This document shows, piece after piece, positions 1 to 9,459 of a stretch of DNA of 64,000 bases. Numbering within the stretch: position 1 is the stretch's first letter; every line of letters begins with the position of its first letter. Source of the stretch: Reticulascus tulasneorum (Eukaryota > Ascomycota > Sordariomycetes > Glomerellales > Reticulascaceae); the NCBI GenBank assembly GCA_001557505.1, contig LSAX01000005.1, forward strand, positions 3,348,001 to 3,412,000, in the 5' to 3' direction. The translations under genes were made by a program, and so were the position numbers. The notes beneath the pieces were generated by a model. That model did not search any database. It was not told where the DNA came from and saw only the letters and a list, made by a program, of their open reading frames with translations.

Positions 1-1220
1 ACCGAAGAAGACTGTCCGATCGGCCAGCAGCTTGAAGGGAATGAAGGTGACGGGGGCAAGGAATCGCTCATACAGCACGAAAGCGACGATCAGCAGGAAG
101 CCGAAGATGATCATGCAGATGATCATAGGTGACCGCCACTGCAACGGCTGGTACGACCACAGGCTGAAGGGCAAGAGGAAGAGGGCCATGCCGGAGGCCA
201 GGAGAAGAATGCCGAACAGGTCCACGTCGATGACATACTTCTTAATCGACTTGAGGTTGACTTGAGTGCGGCCGCGGGTGACAACGCCCATCTTCTGGGC
301 CTTGCGGATATTCCACATGAACAGTAAGATCAGGGGAACGACCACGGCGGGCGTGATGATGGTAAAGATGCCGAAGCCCCAGCGCCAACCTGGTCCGGAC
401 TTGGCCAGGACTGCGTCGGCAATTGGCCCGCCGATCCAGGTAGTGACGATGTAAGGCGAGGTGGCGAAGGCCAGCATGAGGCCTCGATTCTTGAGTGACG
501 ATGTGTCGGAAATGAAGACGGTCAGACAGTAGCTGACCCCCTGAGCGCTAAACTTGCCGTTAGTGGTTGTGCAATGCCATCGGAGCGCGAGACAATACGT
601 ACCCGACAGTGGAGAAAACCTGGGCGGCGGCGTAGGTCTGGACGTTCTTACAAGCGGCCATCATGACGAATCCGAGCACCCAGATTAGCAGCATCAGGGA
701 CAGACCCTGGGGTCGACCCCAAGTATCGAGGATCTTGGCGAGGGGAAGTTTGGATAGGCCACCGATGACGCTGGACATGATGCTGGTGGCGGCAGTCAGA
801 GAGTGCAGGGCGAAGGTGCTAGTGACGAAGGGCGACAGGATGCGGACGATGACCTCTTGGGTTGAGGTGACGAAGTAAATCATCCATATCCTACACGTCG
901 TTCCCGGGTTAGTCTCATGGCGAGTAGCCAGCGCGGACGCATCGCAGCAGGAACATGGGGCTGGGGAGGACCTACAGGAAATACGCTGCTGCGAGATGCC
1001 ACTTGCTCCATACCAAAGTCGCGGCTTCGACGTTTTTCACACCGGTTTGGAAGTCATCGGATATACCCTCCTCATAGCCGGGCTTCTCCGATAAGATCTG
1101 TTGACCGGGTGTCTGTGGATGCGGTTGTGAGTCGGTTTCCGTCTTCGTCGGGATCTGCTGGGTAATCTCGGCCGATTCTGTCGCGTCGACCTTGGCGGCC
1201 TTGGGAGCGAAGAGACGCAT
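1..1220 (-). CDS. Siderophore-iron transporter (MFS), 3' end beyond window
   Basis: Plasma-membrane or vesicle MFS permease that takes up ferric siderophores by proton symport (family knowledge). I read three exons: 976-1220, 603-890 and 1-547, joined by two GT-AG introns that keep the frame. The N-terminal ~80 residues are hydrophilic and lysine/glutamate rich. Helices follow with family-typical stretches such as LIWMIYFVTSTQEV and VSYCLTVFISDTSSLKNRG, then TTWIGGP and GPGWRWGFGIF, as in MirB/Str1-type transporters. The start at 1220 opens a long in-frame leader ending in WSKWHLAAAYFL. The C-terminal helices lie left of base 1. An iron-GATA palindrome at 2016-2035 fits iron-repressed expression. 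The family is clear; the transported siderophore is not. Confidence 0.88.
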
Positions 1221-3210
1221 GGCGAGCGAGTGAGCGATACCAATGGAACGGGATCAGGGCGTCGAGTGAGGCCACAATACGTGTGGTATCCGATAATCCT
1301 CTGCGACAGAGCAAGGCTCACGGACGAATTGACGATGAGGGGTGTGTTCCTCGAAGAAGGTCTGGAAGCCAAAACGGGCGGCAGGAAACCCGGGTTATGT
1401 ATGTATATTAACGGCAACACACCACTGTGCAGAGCATGGATGGATGCATGCAGCGCTATCGGCCGATGGACCTACCCCTGCCTCGTTTCTGCATGGTGAT
1501 GGTCCAGCGTGGCGGGAGTTTTTCTTGGTATGGAGCGCGTATGCGCAAAGCGCCGACTGACCCGAAGCAAACCAGACCAAACCAGACCAAACCCATTACA
1601 GGAGTCAATCGAGGAAATGCGGACACAACCAGACACCTCCTAGCGTGGGGTAGGAGGGCCATTTGGATTATTGCCCAGTACGGTATGTATCCGCATACTG
1701 GGTGTGCGGGTGTGCTGCAGCAGAAGCGGGAGTGGATGGTCCCCGGTGCATGCCTATGGATTTCCCGTTGGCATCCCACAACATGCTAGCCTCATACATA
1801 ATTATACACTATGTGGGCGCGTACTAGATACCCCAGTAGGCAATTATACGAGAGAGAGGGTGATTGATGAAGAGCAAACATGGGGGCTAATGGGATGGTC
1901 CAGAGGGAGAAAGGGAAGAGAAGAGGAGGAGTTGGGGGGGGATCACGTCTTCATTGGGCGTGTGGGGCCGGGCCTTGGCAATAAATAGACCAGAAAAATG
2001 GTGAAAATTTTTATCTTATCAGATCCATCTGATAATCTCACTCATTGGGGGATCTGAGCGGGGGCTTCACTTTGCGTACCCAGTGCACCATTCCACATCA
2101 GGCTCAAGCGCAACGCCATCAATAAAAGGACGGCTCACGAAGGTGTGGCCGGAAATCGGATCGTCAATGTACCCTTCGGCTAATGCACCAGCTTTTTCGC
2201 ACGAGACCTGGTTTGTCGTAGGGAAAGTAAAGGGACCTCATCAGCCTCATGATCTGATCTGCAGGAACCACCAGCAATCCATACGGGGGCAGCGGTTCTT
2301 CCCCAGTCCAAGCTAGCCTGAGTGAGGGATGATGAATCGTGCATGCAAACTCGTTCTACCGTGATATGTGCATCGTGAGCCCACTGACTTCGGATGATTG
2401 GCGTGTGCGATACTGGCCTGAATAGCCTTGCAGGTCTTCAAATCGCAGGCCACATGTGACGAGCTATGCCTACCAGGTACCTGAGGCACCAGTGCATAGC
2501 CTTGGTAGGCACTTTCACCTCCTTGAGAGCCGTGCTCGGCATTTTCTGTATCATAACATATCAGATTGTGCAGTATGCTGTTTGCCTCAAGAGTCACCAT
2601 CGGTGATAATTGGCCCACATATCCAAGACGATGGGACCGTCTTGCCCGAGCCAGCTCGCGAAATCCGAGCGATGCAGAGACAGTTGATCGGCATGGTGTC
2701 CCAAAGTCCCAAAGGTCTATGGCAGAGACTGTTTGGCAACCGGGGAAGAGATTAGCTAAACCAATCGTGTGTCCGCCACCAAGCCCATTGCTCCGAAGCG
2801 ATTCGCTGAAAGTGGCAAGGTAAATAGTGTATCTCTTTCGGTGCATCCAATCTGTGGAGGTAGTTCACACAGAATGCGGCAGATGGTCCAAGGCCCTACT
2901 GCGTTCGCGAGTTTGCCAAAGACTTCGATCCCACTGGCTATTTCCGTCAGCCACTCTCTCTCTCTTCCTAGATCGACGAACGGGCTTCAAACAAAAAGGC
3001 ACGCAGCCTAATCAAAAGCAGCGCGCGGCGCTTAACAAGATTGGCGGGGTAATCTGCCGAACTCGAATTTAGAACGGCAATTACTGAACATGAAGTTTGT
3101 GCAGCCGGGGCGATGCCCCAGCGCATTGTTGATTAACCGGTCCTTTGGGTAAGACGCTTTACCTTTGGATATAAGTCAACTAACAACCACTTCCCTAGGT
3201 GGATTTTATT
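1221..3210. other. Intergenic region, no gene seen
   Basis: About 2 kb between the divergent transporter and the small secreted-protein gene. Apart from the GATA palindrome and a short repeated AAACCAGACC stretch near 1569-1592 I see nothing supportable. The open frames here have low-complexity or unnatural composition and no splice partners. Confidence 0.5.
2016..2035. promoter_or_regulatory. Palindromic iron-regulatory GATA (SreA/SRE-type) site
   Basis: TTATCAGAT at 2016-2024 and ATCTGATAA at 2027-2035 form a perfect inverted repeat with a CC spacer. Each arm matches ATCWGATAA, the extended site bound by fungal iron-responsive GATA repressors (N. crassa SRE, Aspergillus SreA). It lies about 0.8 kb upstream of the siderophore transporter. 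A near match, ATCCGATAA, occurs at 1288-1296. Binding is inferred. Confidence 0.7.
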
Positions 3211-3218
3211 GGGAGCAA

Positions 3219-3250
3219 TATAAAAACCTATATCGTCTGTGATATAAAAG
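3219..3250 (+). promoter_or_regulatory. Two TATA-like boxes
   Basis: TATAAAAA at 3219-3226 and TATAAAAG at 3243-3250 lie about 150 and 130 bp before the ATG of the small secreted-protein gene at 3378, a plausible distance for a fungal core promoter. Confidence 0.4.
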
Positions 3251-3377
3251 CCCAGGCTTAACAATCCCACTCGGCATTTAGTCAAGCCATAAGGGATATT
3301 TAAAGGGAAACGACTCCTACGAATTGTCGTCCAAGTATTGTCCAACCCTACTGCAGCTCAAACGAAAGACGCCCAAA

Positions 3378-3876
3378 ATGCTTGTAAAGTCCATATTCGC
3401 CGTAGCCTTCGTGGCACTCAGGTACGAGAATCACTAACCTGCAAGAGCTAATCAGACGCTGACTGTTTAACAGTGTCAATGCCGCCGCCATCCCGGCAGC
3501 GGGCAAGATCTTCAAATTCCAGATCGTTGATCCCAAGAAGGGCAAGTGGTTCCTCGCAGATGCCACCGGTGCAGGCACACAAGACCAGTCCAAAGGTCTC
3601 GACTGCGAGCTGGTTGCCGATGTCTTGAAGTGTGGCGGGAAAGGGTTCGATAACTACCCAGGCGTCGGCGACATGTATCAGCTCACGGCCAAGAGCGCCA
3701 CTGGCTCGACAGGCTGGTCTATTGACGCAAACGACACTATTCACTGGAGCGCAAAGGCAAATATCAACTTTGATGTTGGGATTGGGCAGAGCAATAATCT
3801 GTGGGCAGAGACTTGCCCCGATATGCATGCCCACTGGGTTGGAGTACGTGGCTTTGCCAAGGCTATATGGGTTTAA
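3378..3876 (+). CDS. Small secreted protein of unknown function
   Basis: Two exons, 3378-3421 and 3474-3876, with a 52-nt intron (donor GTACGA, branch-like CTAAC, acceptor CAG) placed inside the signal peptide. The product is 148 residues. It begins with a classical signal sequence (MLVKSIFAVAFVALSVNAAA) and continues as a soluble domain rich in Gly, Lys and Asp, with three cysteines (GLDCELVADVLKCGG and ETCPDMH). I see no membrane segment or GPI signal and recognise no family. Its size and secretion fit an effector-like or cell-surface role, but nothing in the sequence shows a function. Two TATA-like boxes lie 130-150 bp upstream. Joining the exons restores one frame from ATG to TAA, which supports the gene model. 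Confidence 0.75.
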
Positions 3877-4729
3877 AGACAGAAGAAAGGCAGGGACAGG
3901 CAGTAGGGGCAAGCACCGTCTGACTGCCAAGTGGTACTATGTACCGTCGCGAAACCGAAAGAGATCCCTCTCCCTCTGGCCACTAAGAAATCGGCATGCT
4001 GAGAGAGGAGACCGTTGACTTTTTTGGGAAGAAAATACACCAAAAAAATGTATAAGAAGAAAACAGGCAGAAGATTGCCCGCTCGGAAGCTTCCCACCGT
4101 GACTATAGTTGTGCACGTAGTCGGGTATCATAATGAAGATTCGATTTGAGGCTGGCGCTAGGCGATGCTCCCTGAGTATGAACTGGTGACTAGGAGAAGA
4201 TGACGGGGCAGGTCGTCGACTTCACAGCCCAAGGGGTTTGTGGCGTACTCGACAGGCCTGTACAGCCTTGGGGCGTTGTTTCTCTGATTTTTATCGTAAG
4301 GTAAGTTACTTCTCTGCCACAGTTAATGCTCCCACGCCTCTATACCCAGGTATATCAAGCCAGCCTGCATCATTTCATTCATTTCAGCGCCCTAGGGGGT
4401 CTAAATCTGCATGACTTCAATTTTTAGATCTTTGGGGTTTGTTGTGTTCCCTTGTAGCCCTGGCCTTACTTTCTCCTTCGGCTTAAGTTGAAGCAGTTCA
4501 CATCTTTCCATTGCGCAGTGAGGTAGGGGGGCAGTGCAGTGTGTTGCACCAGGTGTGCGGGGGATGTTGGGCGCCTGCAGCTTCAGCCAATAATGAGCTG
4601 TTCATAGTAACCTGGGCCAACCTCGTGATTTAACACCATCGGGTACGTGCCCAGTTCCAATCGTCTTCTCTGCTGCTTCTCGGTTTTTCGAAAACAAGTT
4701 CACGTCCACCAGTTCTGCACTGACGCGCT
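3877..4729. other. Intergenic, nothing recognised
   Basis: About 850 bp between two plus-strand genes: the 3' flank of the small secreted-protein gene and the presumed promoter of the HET gene. I see no repeat, RNA gene or further reading frame. Confidence 0.4.
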
Positions 4730-6966
4730 ATGGCACACTCATCTTCTCCAACGGCAACAAATGTCGCGAGCCTGTGCGACACTTGCCAGAATGTGCCATT
4801 TCGAGATGATGGTTGTCAAGTTGAGGAAGAGGGTACCAGTGGAGAGCCTTGTCTCCTCGTAGAAGACGTTAAACCGGAATATTATTTGAAGGACTCTCTG
4901 CCACACCTACCCAAACTCAAGGAATCTTCCCGGCGCGGGTGTGACTTTTGCTCCTTCGTGTGTTGCATCATTTTATCCCATGATACGAACGATGCCTTGA
5001 GGAGATACCATGGGAAGAGCTTGGCGGATCTCAGCGGTCAAACTGTCGAAATCGAAATGTACTATACTAACCGTCGCAAGGACGATATGTCAACGTGCAG
5101 GACCTCAGGCTTGCAATGGCTCTGTATTCGACTTTATTTCAGTGGCCTTGACAAGAAATTATGGCTTAGCTGTCTCGTGGAAGCATTGTTAGGTATCCGT
5201 CTTCAGCCCATATCCAAGACTCTGTTCGAATTGTCTTTCTAATCTGACCTCGTTGCCTTGAAGGTGCCGAGGATGTAGGCCAATGGCTAGGGCTTCGGCC
5301 TCCCTCCAACCAAAATTATCTCGACGGGAAGAGTCTTGGTTGGATGAGAGAAAAGATCGAGAATTGTCTACGTACACATGACCATGAAAAAGTCTCCGAT
5401 GACTTCTTGCCCGAGCGCCTAGTTGACGTTCGTGGATCTCGACCACGATTGGTATTGGGCTGTGACCTCCTCAATGATAGGAGAACCCGCTCCAGTACCA
5501 TGAAACAAAAGTTCTCAGCCCTCAGTTACTGTTGGGGTTCCCCGACAGATGCAAGGACACAAGTTACGACGACGACCTCTTCTCTTCCCCAGCGTTCGGT
5601 CGGGATCGATGACCATGAAATGACTGCCGTACTACTAGATGCGGTCCGCATCACGAAAGCCTTGTCTATCCCATACCTCTGGGTTGATTCTCTTTGCATC
5701 CTACAAGATGACATTTCTGATTGGGAATCACAATGCGTTGATATGGACAAAATCTACGGCAATGCTTGCATCACACTCTATGCGGCATCTTCAACATCCT
5801 GTCACGAAGGCTTCTTGCACCAGAGAGGCCCTCGAATCCGGGTTCCATTTCAGTCAGCCATAAAACAATCCATGTTTGGCGAGTATGGTCTACAATTCAA
5901 ATATGCTGGCTTGTACGGCGGTGTGAGTATCATACACGAGGATATTACCAAGTGCCGATTAGCGGAAAGAGGTTGGGCGTTTCAAGAAAGGTTCTTATCT
6001 TCCCGCCATATTATCTTTGGAAATTCCAATATTCACTTCGCGTGCGACAAAATGAGCGAATCTATGGGCAATAGAGAAACCGGCTACCCTTACTTCACCC
6101 AGATGTCAAAATGCAGGAATCTGACAAACTTGGACCAATTATATGATTGGTGGAGCGCGGACATTGCGCTCCGTTACAGCAGATTCAATGCGAGCTCCTT
6201 CACTCATCCCGTGGATTTATTGCCGGCTTTATCTGGAATTGCAAGGGAGTTTGGACATCGCTTAAGGGATGAATATGTCGCTGGTCACTGGAAAAGTGAT
6301 CTGTTTCGTAGCCTGATCTGGTTTCTAGGGCGGCGCAAATCTCCAAAATCCGCTCTATTTGCTAGTATTCAGGCACCAAATGTTTACCTTTTCCCATCAT
6401 GGAGCTCCTTATGTCACGGAGTTGAAGGGTTTATAGCTAACTATCGAAGACTTTATGGGAATCTCTCACCAGAAACACAAGAAATCCACACAAAAGTCAT
6501 CTTGGCAGGAGGAAACCCATTTGGTGCACTTAAAGAGTGCCAAATTCACATCAAGAGCAAAATCCTGAACATGTCTTCGAAAAGTCTGAGCTGGAGCGTC
6601 ATCAGGGTCGACCCTATACATAATTTCAACCTTGACTGGGGACTACTCGTTGATGGCAACATCATAAGCCGCTTTTCACTAGACTTCGAATTTGAATCGG
6701 CAAATGAGGTTGCTAGTCAAAGAATGTCTGACGAGATTGCGCCCACGAAGTGGGTTCTGCTTGGTAGTTGCGATGCTGGCGTGTGGGAGGAGAGCCAGGA
6801 GAGGAACGACCACAGGAGCGGGTACGGTCTCATCGTACATCCTGTGCCAAACTCCACCAAGTTCATTCGGATAGGCGTGTTTTGTCCTGACACGACGCAA
6901 GATTGCGGAGATGTCTTACAATTGTTCAAGGCACTGAGTGATGATGAGGATATCATTCTCATCTAA
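4730..6966 (+). CDS. HET-domain (heterokaryon incompatibility) protein
   Basis: Two exons, 4730-5192 and 5264-6966, give 721 residues. The N-terminal part carries paired cysteines (LCDTCQ near residue 15, GCDFCSF near residue 65), typical of HET proteins. The HET domain proper starts at FSALSYCWG (about residues 238-246) and continues with IPYLWVDSLCILQDD, DWESQCVDMDKIYGNA, ITLYAASS and the later LAERGWAFQERFLSSR motif, so all its blocks are in order and intact. HET domains act in programmed cell death after non-self contact and are TIR-like in fold (family knowledge). The C-terminal ~300 residues are not recognised. No partner gene sits beside it. The intron is supported by frame continuity EALL/GAEDVGQWLGLRPP. 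Confidence 0.92.
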
Positions 6967-7225
6967 TTCGCTGATGGTTCTCATTTGCGAATGAACAGTT
7001 GAAGGTAGTTGTTAGAAAGATAGCAGAAAAGCAATGGACAGTCCAAGAGTGGCTTGCAATGCTTTGCTTGAAAGGGGTTTATAAAGCCTTAGTCTAGAAG
7101 AAGGATTTTATTATGGAAGAACAATGTACACTGTAGTCCGTATATTGCATCCAGTTCCGGGTGTGGAGTTGCTTCATCCTTGGTACTACGTAGTATGTAG
7201 CTCTCGGAGGACCCCCTGTCTCAGA

Positions 7226-7280
7226 GTGATAAGCATATTCTTATCGTTATCTTTATCGTTATCGCTTATCGGCTCCTATC
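7226..7280. promoter_or_regulatory. Cluster of GATA-factor core sites
   Basis: Within 55 bp there is one TGATAAG and five TATC cores (7242-7245, 7248-7251, 7254-7257, 7260-7263 and 7267-7270), the first four as a TTATCGTTATC pattern, plus CTATC at 7276-7280. It lies 90-140 bp before the helicase start. GATA factors bind such cores; which one, if any, is not known. Confidence 0.4.
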
Positions 7281-7369
7281 TTTCAGGCCTTACCTAAAAC
7301 GGCAAAATATTTCCTCCGAGTTTTTTTTCCTGCAGTACAACCTGTTCCCTTCCCACTCCTTCCCACTCG

Positions 7370-9175
7370 ATGTCGCTCGCTTTTTCCAAACTACATCGCG
7401 GCCCCTCTGTTCTACTACTTCGCGGAATCAGCCTATTCATCATGGAAAACTCCCGACGCGGAACGGACCGAAGATTCACTTCGCGGCGTACGAAGCGAAA
7501 TTTCACAAACGCTGCCGAATCCTCCTCGTCGCCTGCGACCATGGCTCCCCTTCCGCGAGTGGCCACCCCCCCGCTCAGCGAGGCTGTCCCCAATGACACG
7601 CCGCGCTTTGCAGAACTGGCCGGTCAGAATGTCGTTCACCAGTCGCTGCTGGATACTATCCAGCAGGACCTCAAGTTCGACCATATGATGCCTGTTCAAG
7701 CCGCAACCCTTCGCGAACTCCTTCCCCCAAACCGCAGCGACTGCCTCGTGCAGGCCAAAACAGGTACCGGCAAGACCATCGCCTTCCTCCTCCCCGCCAT
7801 TCAGACCATGATCACCCGCAACCGGGGCGGTGGAGCCGGCATCTCCCTGCTCGTCATCTCGCCTACCCGCGAGCTGGCTATGCAGATCGCCAAGGAGGCT
7901 GACGGCCTGCTGCAGCGCCTACGCAAATACAAGGTGTGCATCGCCATCGGCGGCACGAACAAGGATCGGGAGGAGAAGCAGATTCTCTCTGGCTGTGACA
8001 TCTTGATCGCTACCCCTGGGCGCCTTTTCGACCACATGTCCAACGAGACCATCCTGCGCGCCTTCCGCCACCTAGATACCCTGGTGCTCGACGAGGCCGA
8101 CCGCCTGCTGGACATGGGATTCATGAACGCACTCAAGGACATCGTCAGGCTCTTGCCTGCCAAGGATGCTACCGCTAGGCAGGGAATGCTTTTCTCGGCC
8201 ACCATCGCGCCCCACGTTCAGACTGTCGCCCACCTCGTCTTGTCCCCAGGTTACAAGTTCATCTCCACCATCCCAGTCGGTGAGGTTAACACCCACGAGC
8301 GCGTTGCCCAGCACCTCATCCAAGTGCCGACCTTCGCTCAAGTGGCGCCTGCCATGGTTGGATCCATCCGTGAGGAGGCCGCCCTTGTCGGCGTTGACGT
8401 CTTCAAATCCATCATCTTCGCTCCAACTGCGGCCCTTGCCGACTTTTACGGTCATATCCTCTCCAACTTGGCAGACATGCCGCCTGTGTCGATTCTGCAC
8501 TCGCGCATCTCTCAATCCCGACGCACCAAAGTCACCAACGATTATCGCGATGCCAAGAGTGGTATCCTGGTCGCCACCGATGTAGTGGCCCGTGGAATGG
8601 ACTTCCCGAACGTCACCACTGTCTTCCAGGTTGGTATCCCGGCAGACAAGGAGTCGTATATTCACCGGCTCGGCCGGACTGCTCGAGCTGGTGCCGAGGG
8701 CCGTGGTGTGTTTATCATCAGCGAGGCAGAGACATTTTTCTCCAAGTGGACGCTCAAGGAGATCGCCTTCGTGCCCCACACGGCCGACCTCTCGTCGTCC
8801 ACCCAGGTCATCGGCATCGCTGCGCGTATGGAAGATTCGCAAAAGGCCAAGATATATCAAGCTTGGCTAGGCTACTACAAGAATCACATGAAAGCGTTCA
8901 AGTGGGACAAGGAGGACCTCGTTGCGGAGGGCAACATCTTCGCCCGAGACGGGCTCGCATCGCCCGATACGCCACCAATTCAGAAGAGTACGGTGGGCAA
9001 GATGGGCCTTCGCGGCACTAAAGGGCTAGTTGTGGTTGCAGATGCCCCGAGAGTGCATCACAATCGTGGTCCAGGAGGCGGAGGCGGAGGCGGTGGTGGC
9101 GGCGGTGGTGAAGGACGAAGCGGCGGCAATGGTGGCCGTGGTGGGAGAGGAGGAAGACGCGGAGGGAGGGCGTAG
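7370..9175 (+). CDS. mss116: Mitochondrial DEAD-box RNA helicase, Mss116 type
   Basis: Single-exon 601-residue protein. The first ~55 residues are rich in Arg/Ser and lack acids, as a mitochondrial targeting sequence should be; a second ATG at 7442 could also start it. All helicase motifs are present: Q-motif region (HMMPVQ), motif I AKTGTGKT (129-136), PTRELA (165-170), TPGRL, DEAD (241-244), SAT (276-278), RGMDFP and HRLGRTARAG. The C-terminal extension after the RecA2 domain (FKWDKEDLV) and the Gly/Arg tail (a run of about 12 glycines, then RGG-like repeats) fit Mss116/CYT-19, the RNA chaperone for mitochondrial group I and II introns and translation. The orthology is by motif pattern and overall architecture, not by search. 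Confidence 0.85.
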   Translation: MSLAFSKLHRGPSVLLLRGISLFIMENSRRGTDRRFTSRRTKRNFTNAAESSSSPATMAPLPRVATPPLSEAVPNDTPRFAELAGQNVVHQSLLDTIQQDLKFDHMMPVQAATLRELLPPNRSDCLVQAKTGTGKTIAFLLPAIQTMITRNRGGGAGISLLVISPTRELAMQIAKEADGLLQRLRKYKVCIAIGGTNKDREEKQILSGCDILIATPGRLFDHMSNETILRAFRHLDTLVLDEADRLLDMGFMNALKDIVRLLPAKDATARQGMLFSATIAPHVQTVAHLVLSPGYKFISTIPVGEVNTHERVAQHLIQVPTFAQVAPAMVGSIREEAALVGVDVFKSIIFAPTAALADFYGHILSNLADMPPVSILHSRISQSRRTKVTNDYRDAKSGILVATDVVARGMDFPNVTTVFQVGIPADKESYIHRLGRTARAGAEGRGVFIISEAETFFSKWTLKEIAFVPHTADLSSSTQVIGIAARMEDSQKAKIYQAWLGYYKNHMKAFKWDKEDLVAEGNIFARDGLASPDTPPIQKSTVGKMGLRGTKGLVVVADAPRVHHNRGPGGGGGGGGGGGGEGRSGGNGGRGGRGGRRGGRA

Positions 9176-9459
9176 GCTGTCCATGTATGAGGGGCGGCAT
9201 CAGATCCTTAATGATGATACCCAGTTTCGTACGACTCGGATGGGACATACCCGGATAGATGGCAGGCGTTATGGATATAGACAGGCAAGGTAGACCCATA
9301 CCTAATAGAGCCAGGAAGTGATTTCGACGTCCGCGCATGAAGACTTGTTTAAGACGGGTTTCGACTGCGGAAGCATTTGTCTACTTATAAAGTGATGATA
9401 TTTACTGATTTGACTATTTACTGACTCGCCTATGTACTGATTCCATGATGCACTTCCTC

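Noticed and set aside
2313..2846. 177-codon minus-strand open frame
   Set aside because: No domain, irregular composition, no splice partners, overlaps equally long frames on the other strand.
9068..9110. Frameshift suspicion at the poly-Gly run of the helicase
   Set aside because: The frame continues into an RGG-like tail and stop; glycine-rich tails are normal in this family.
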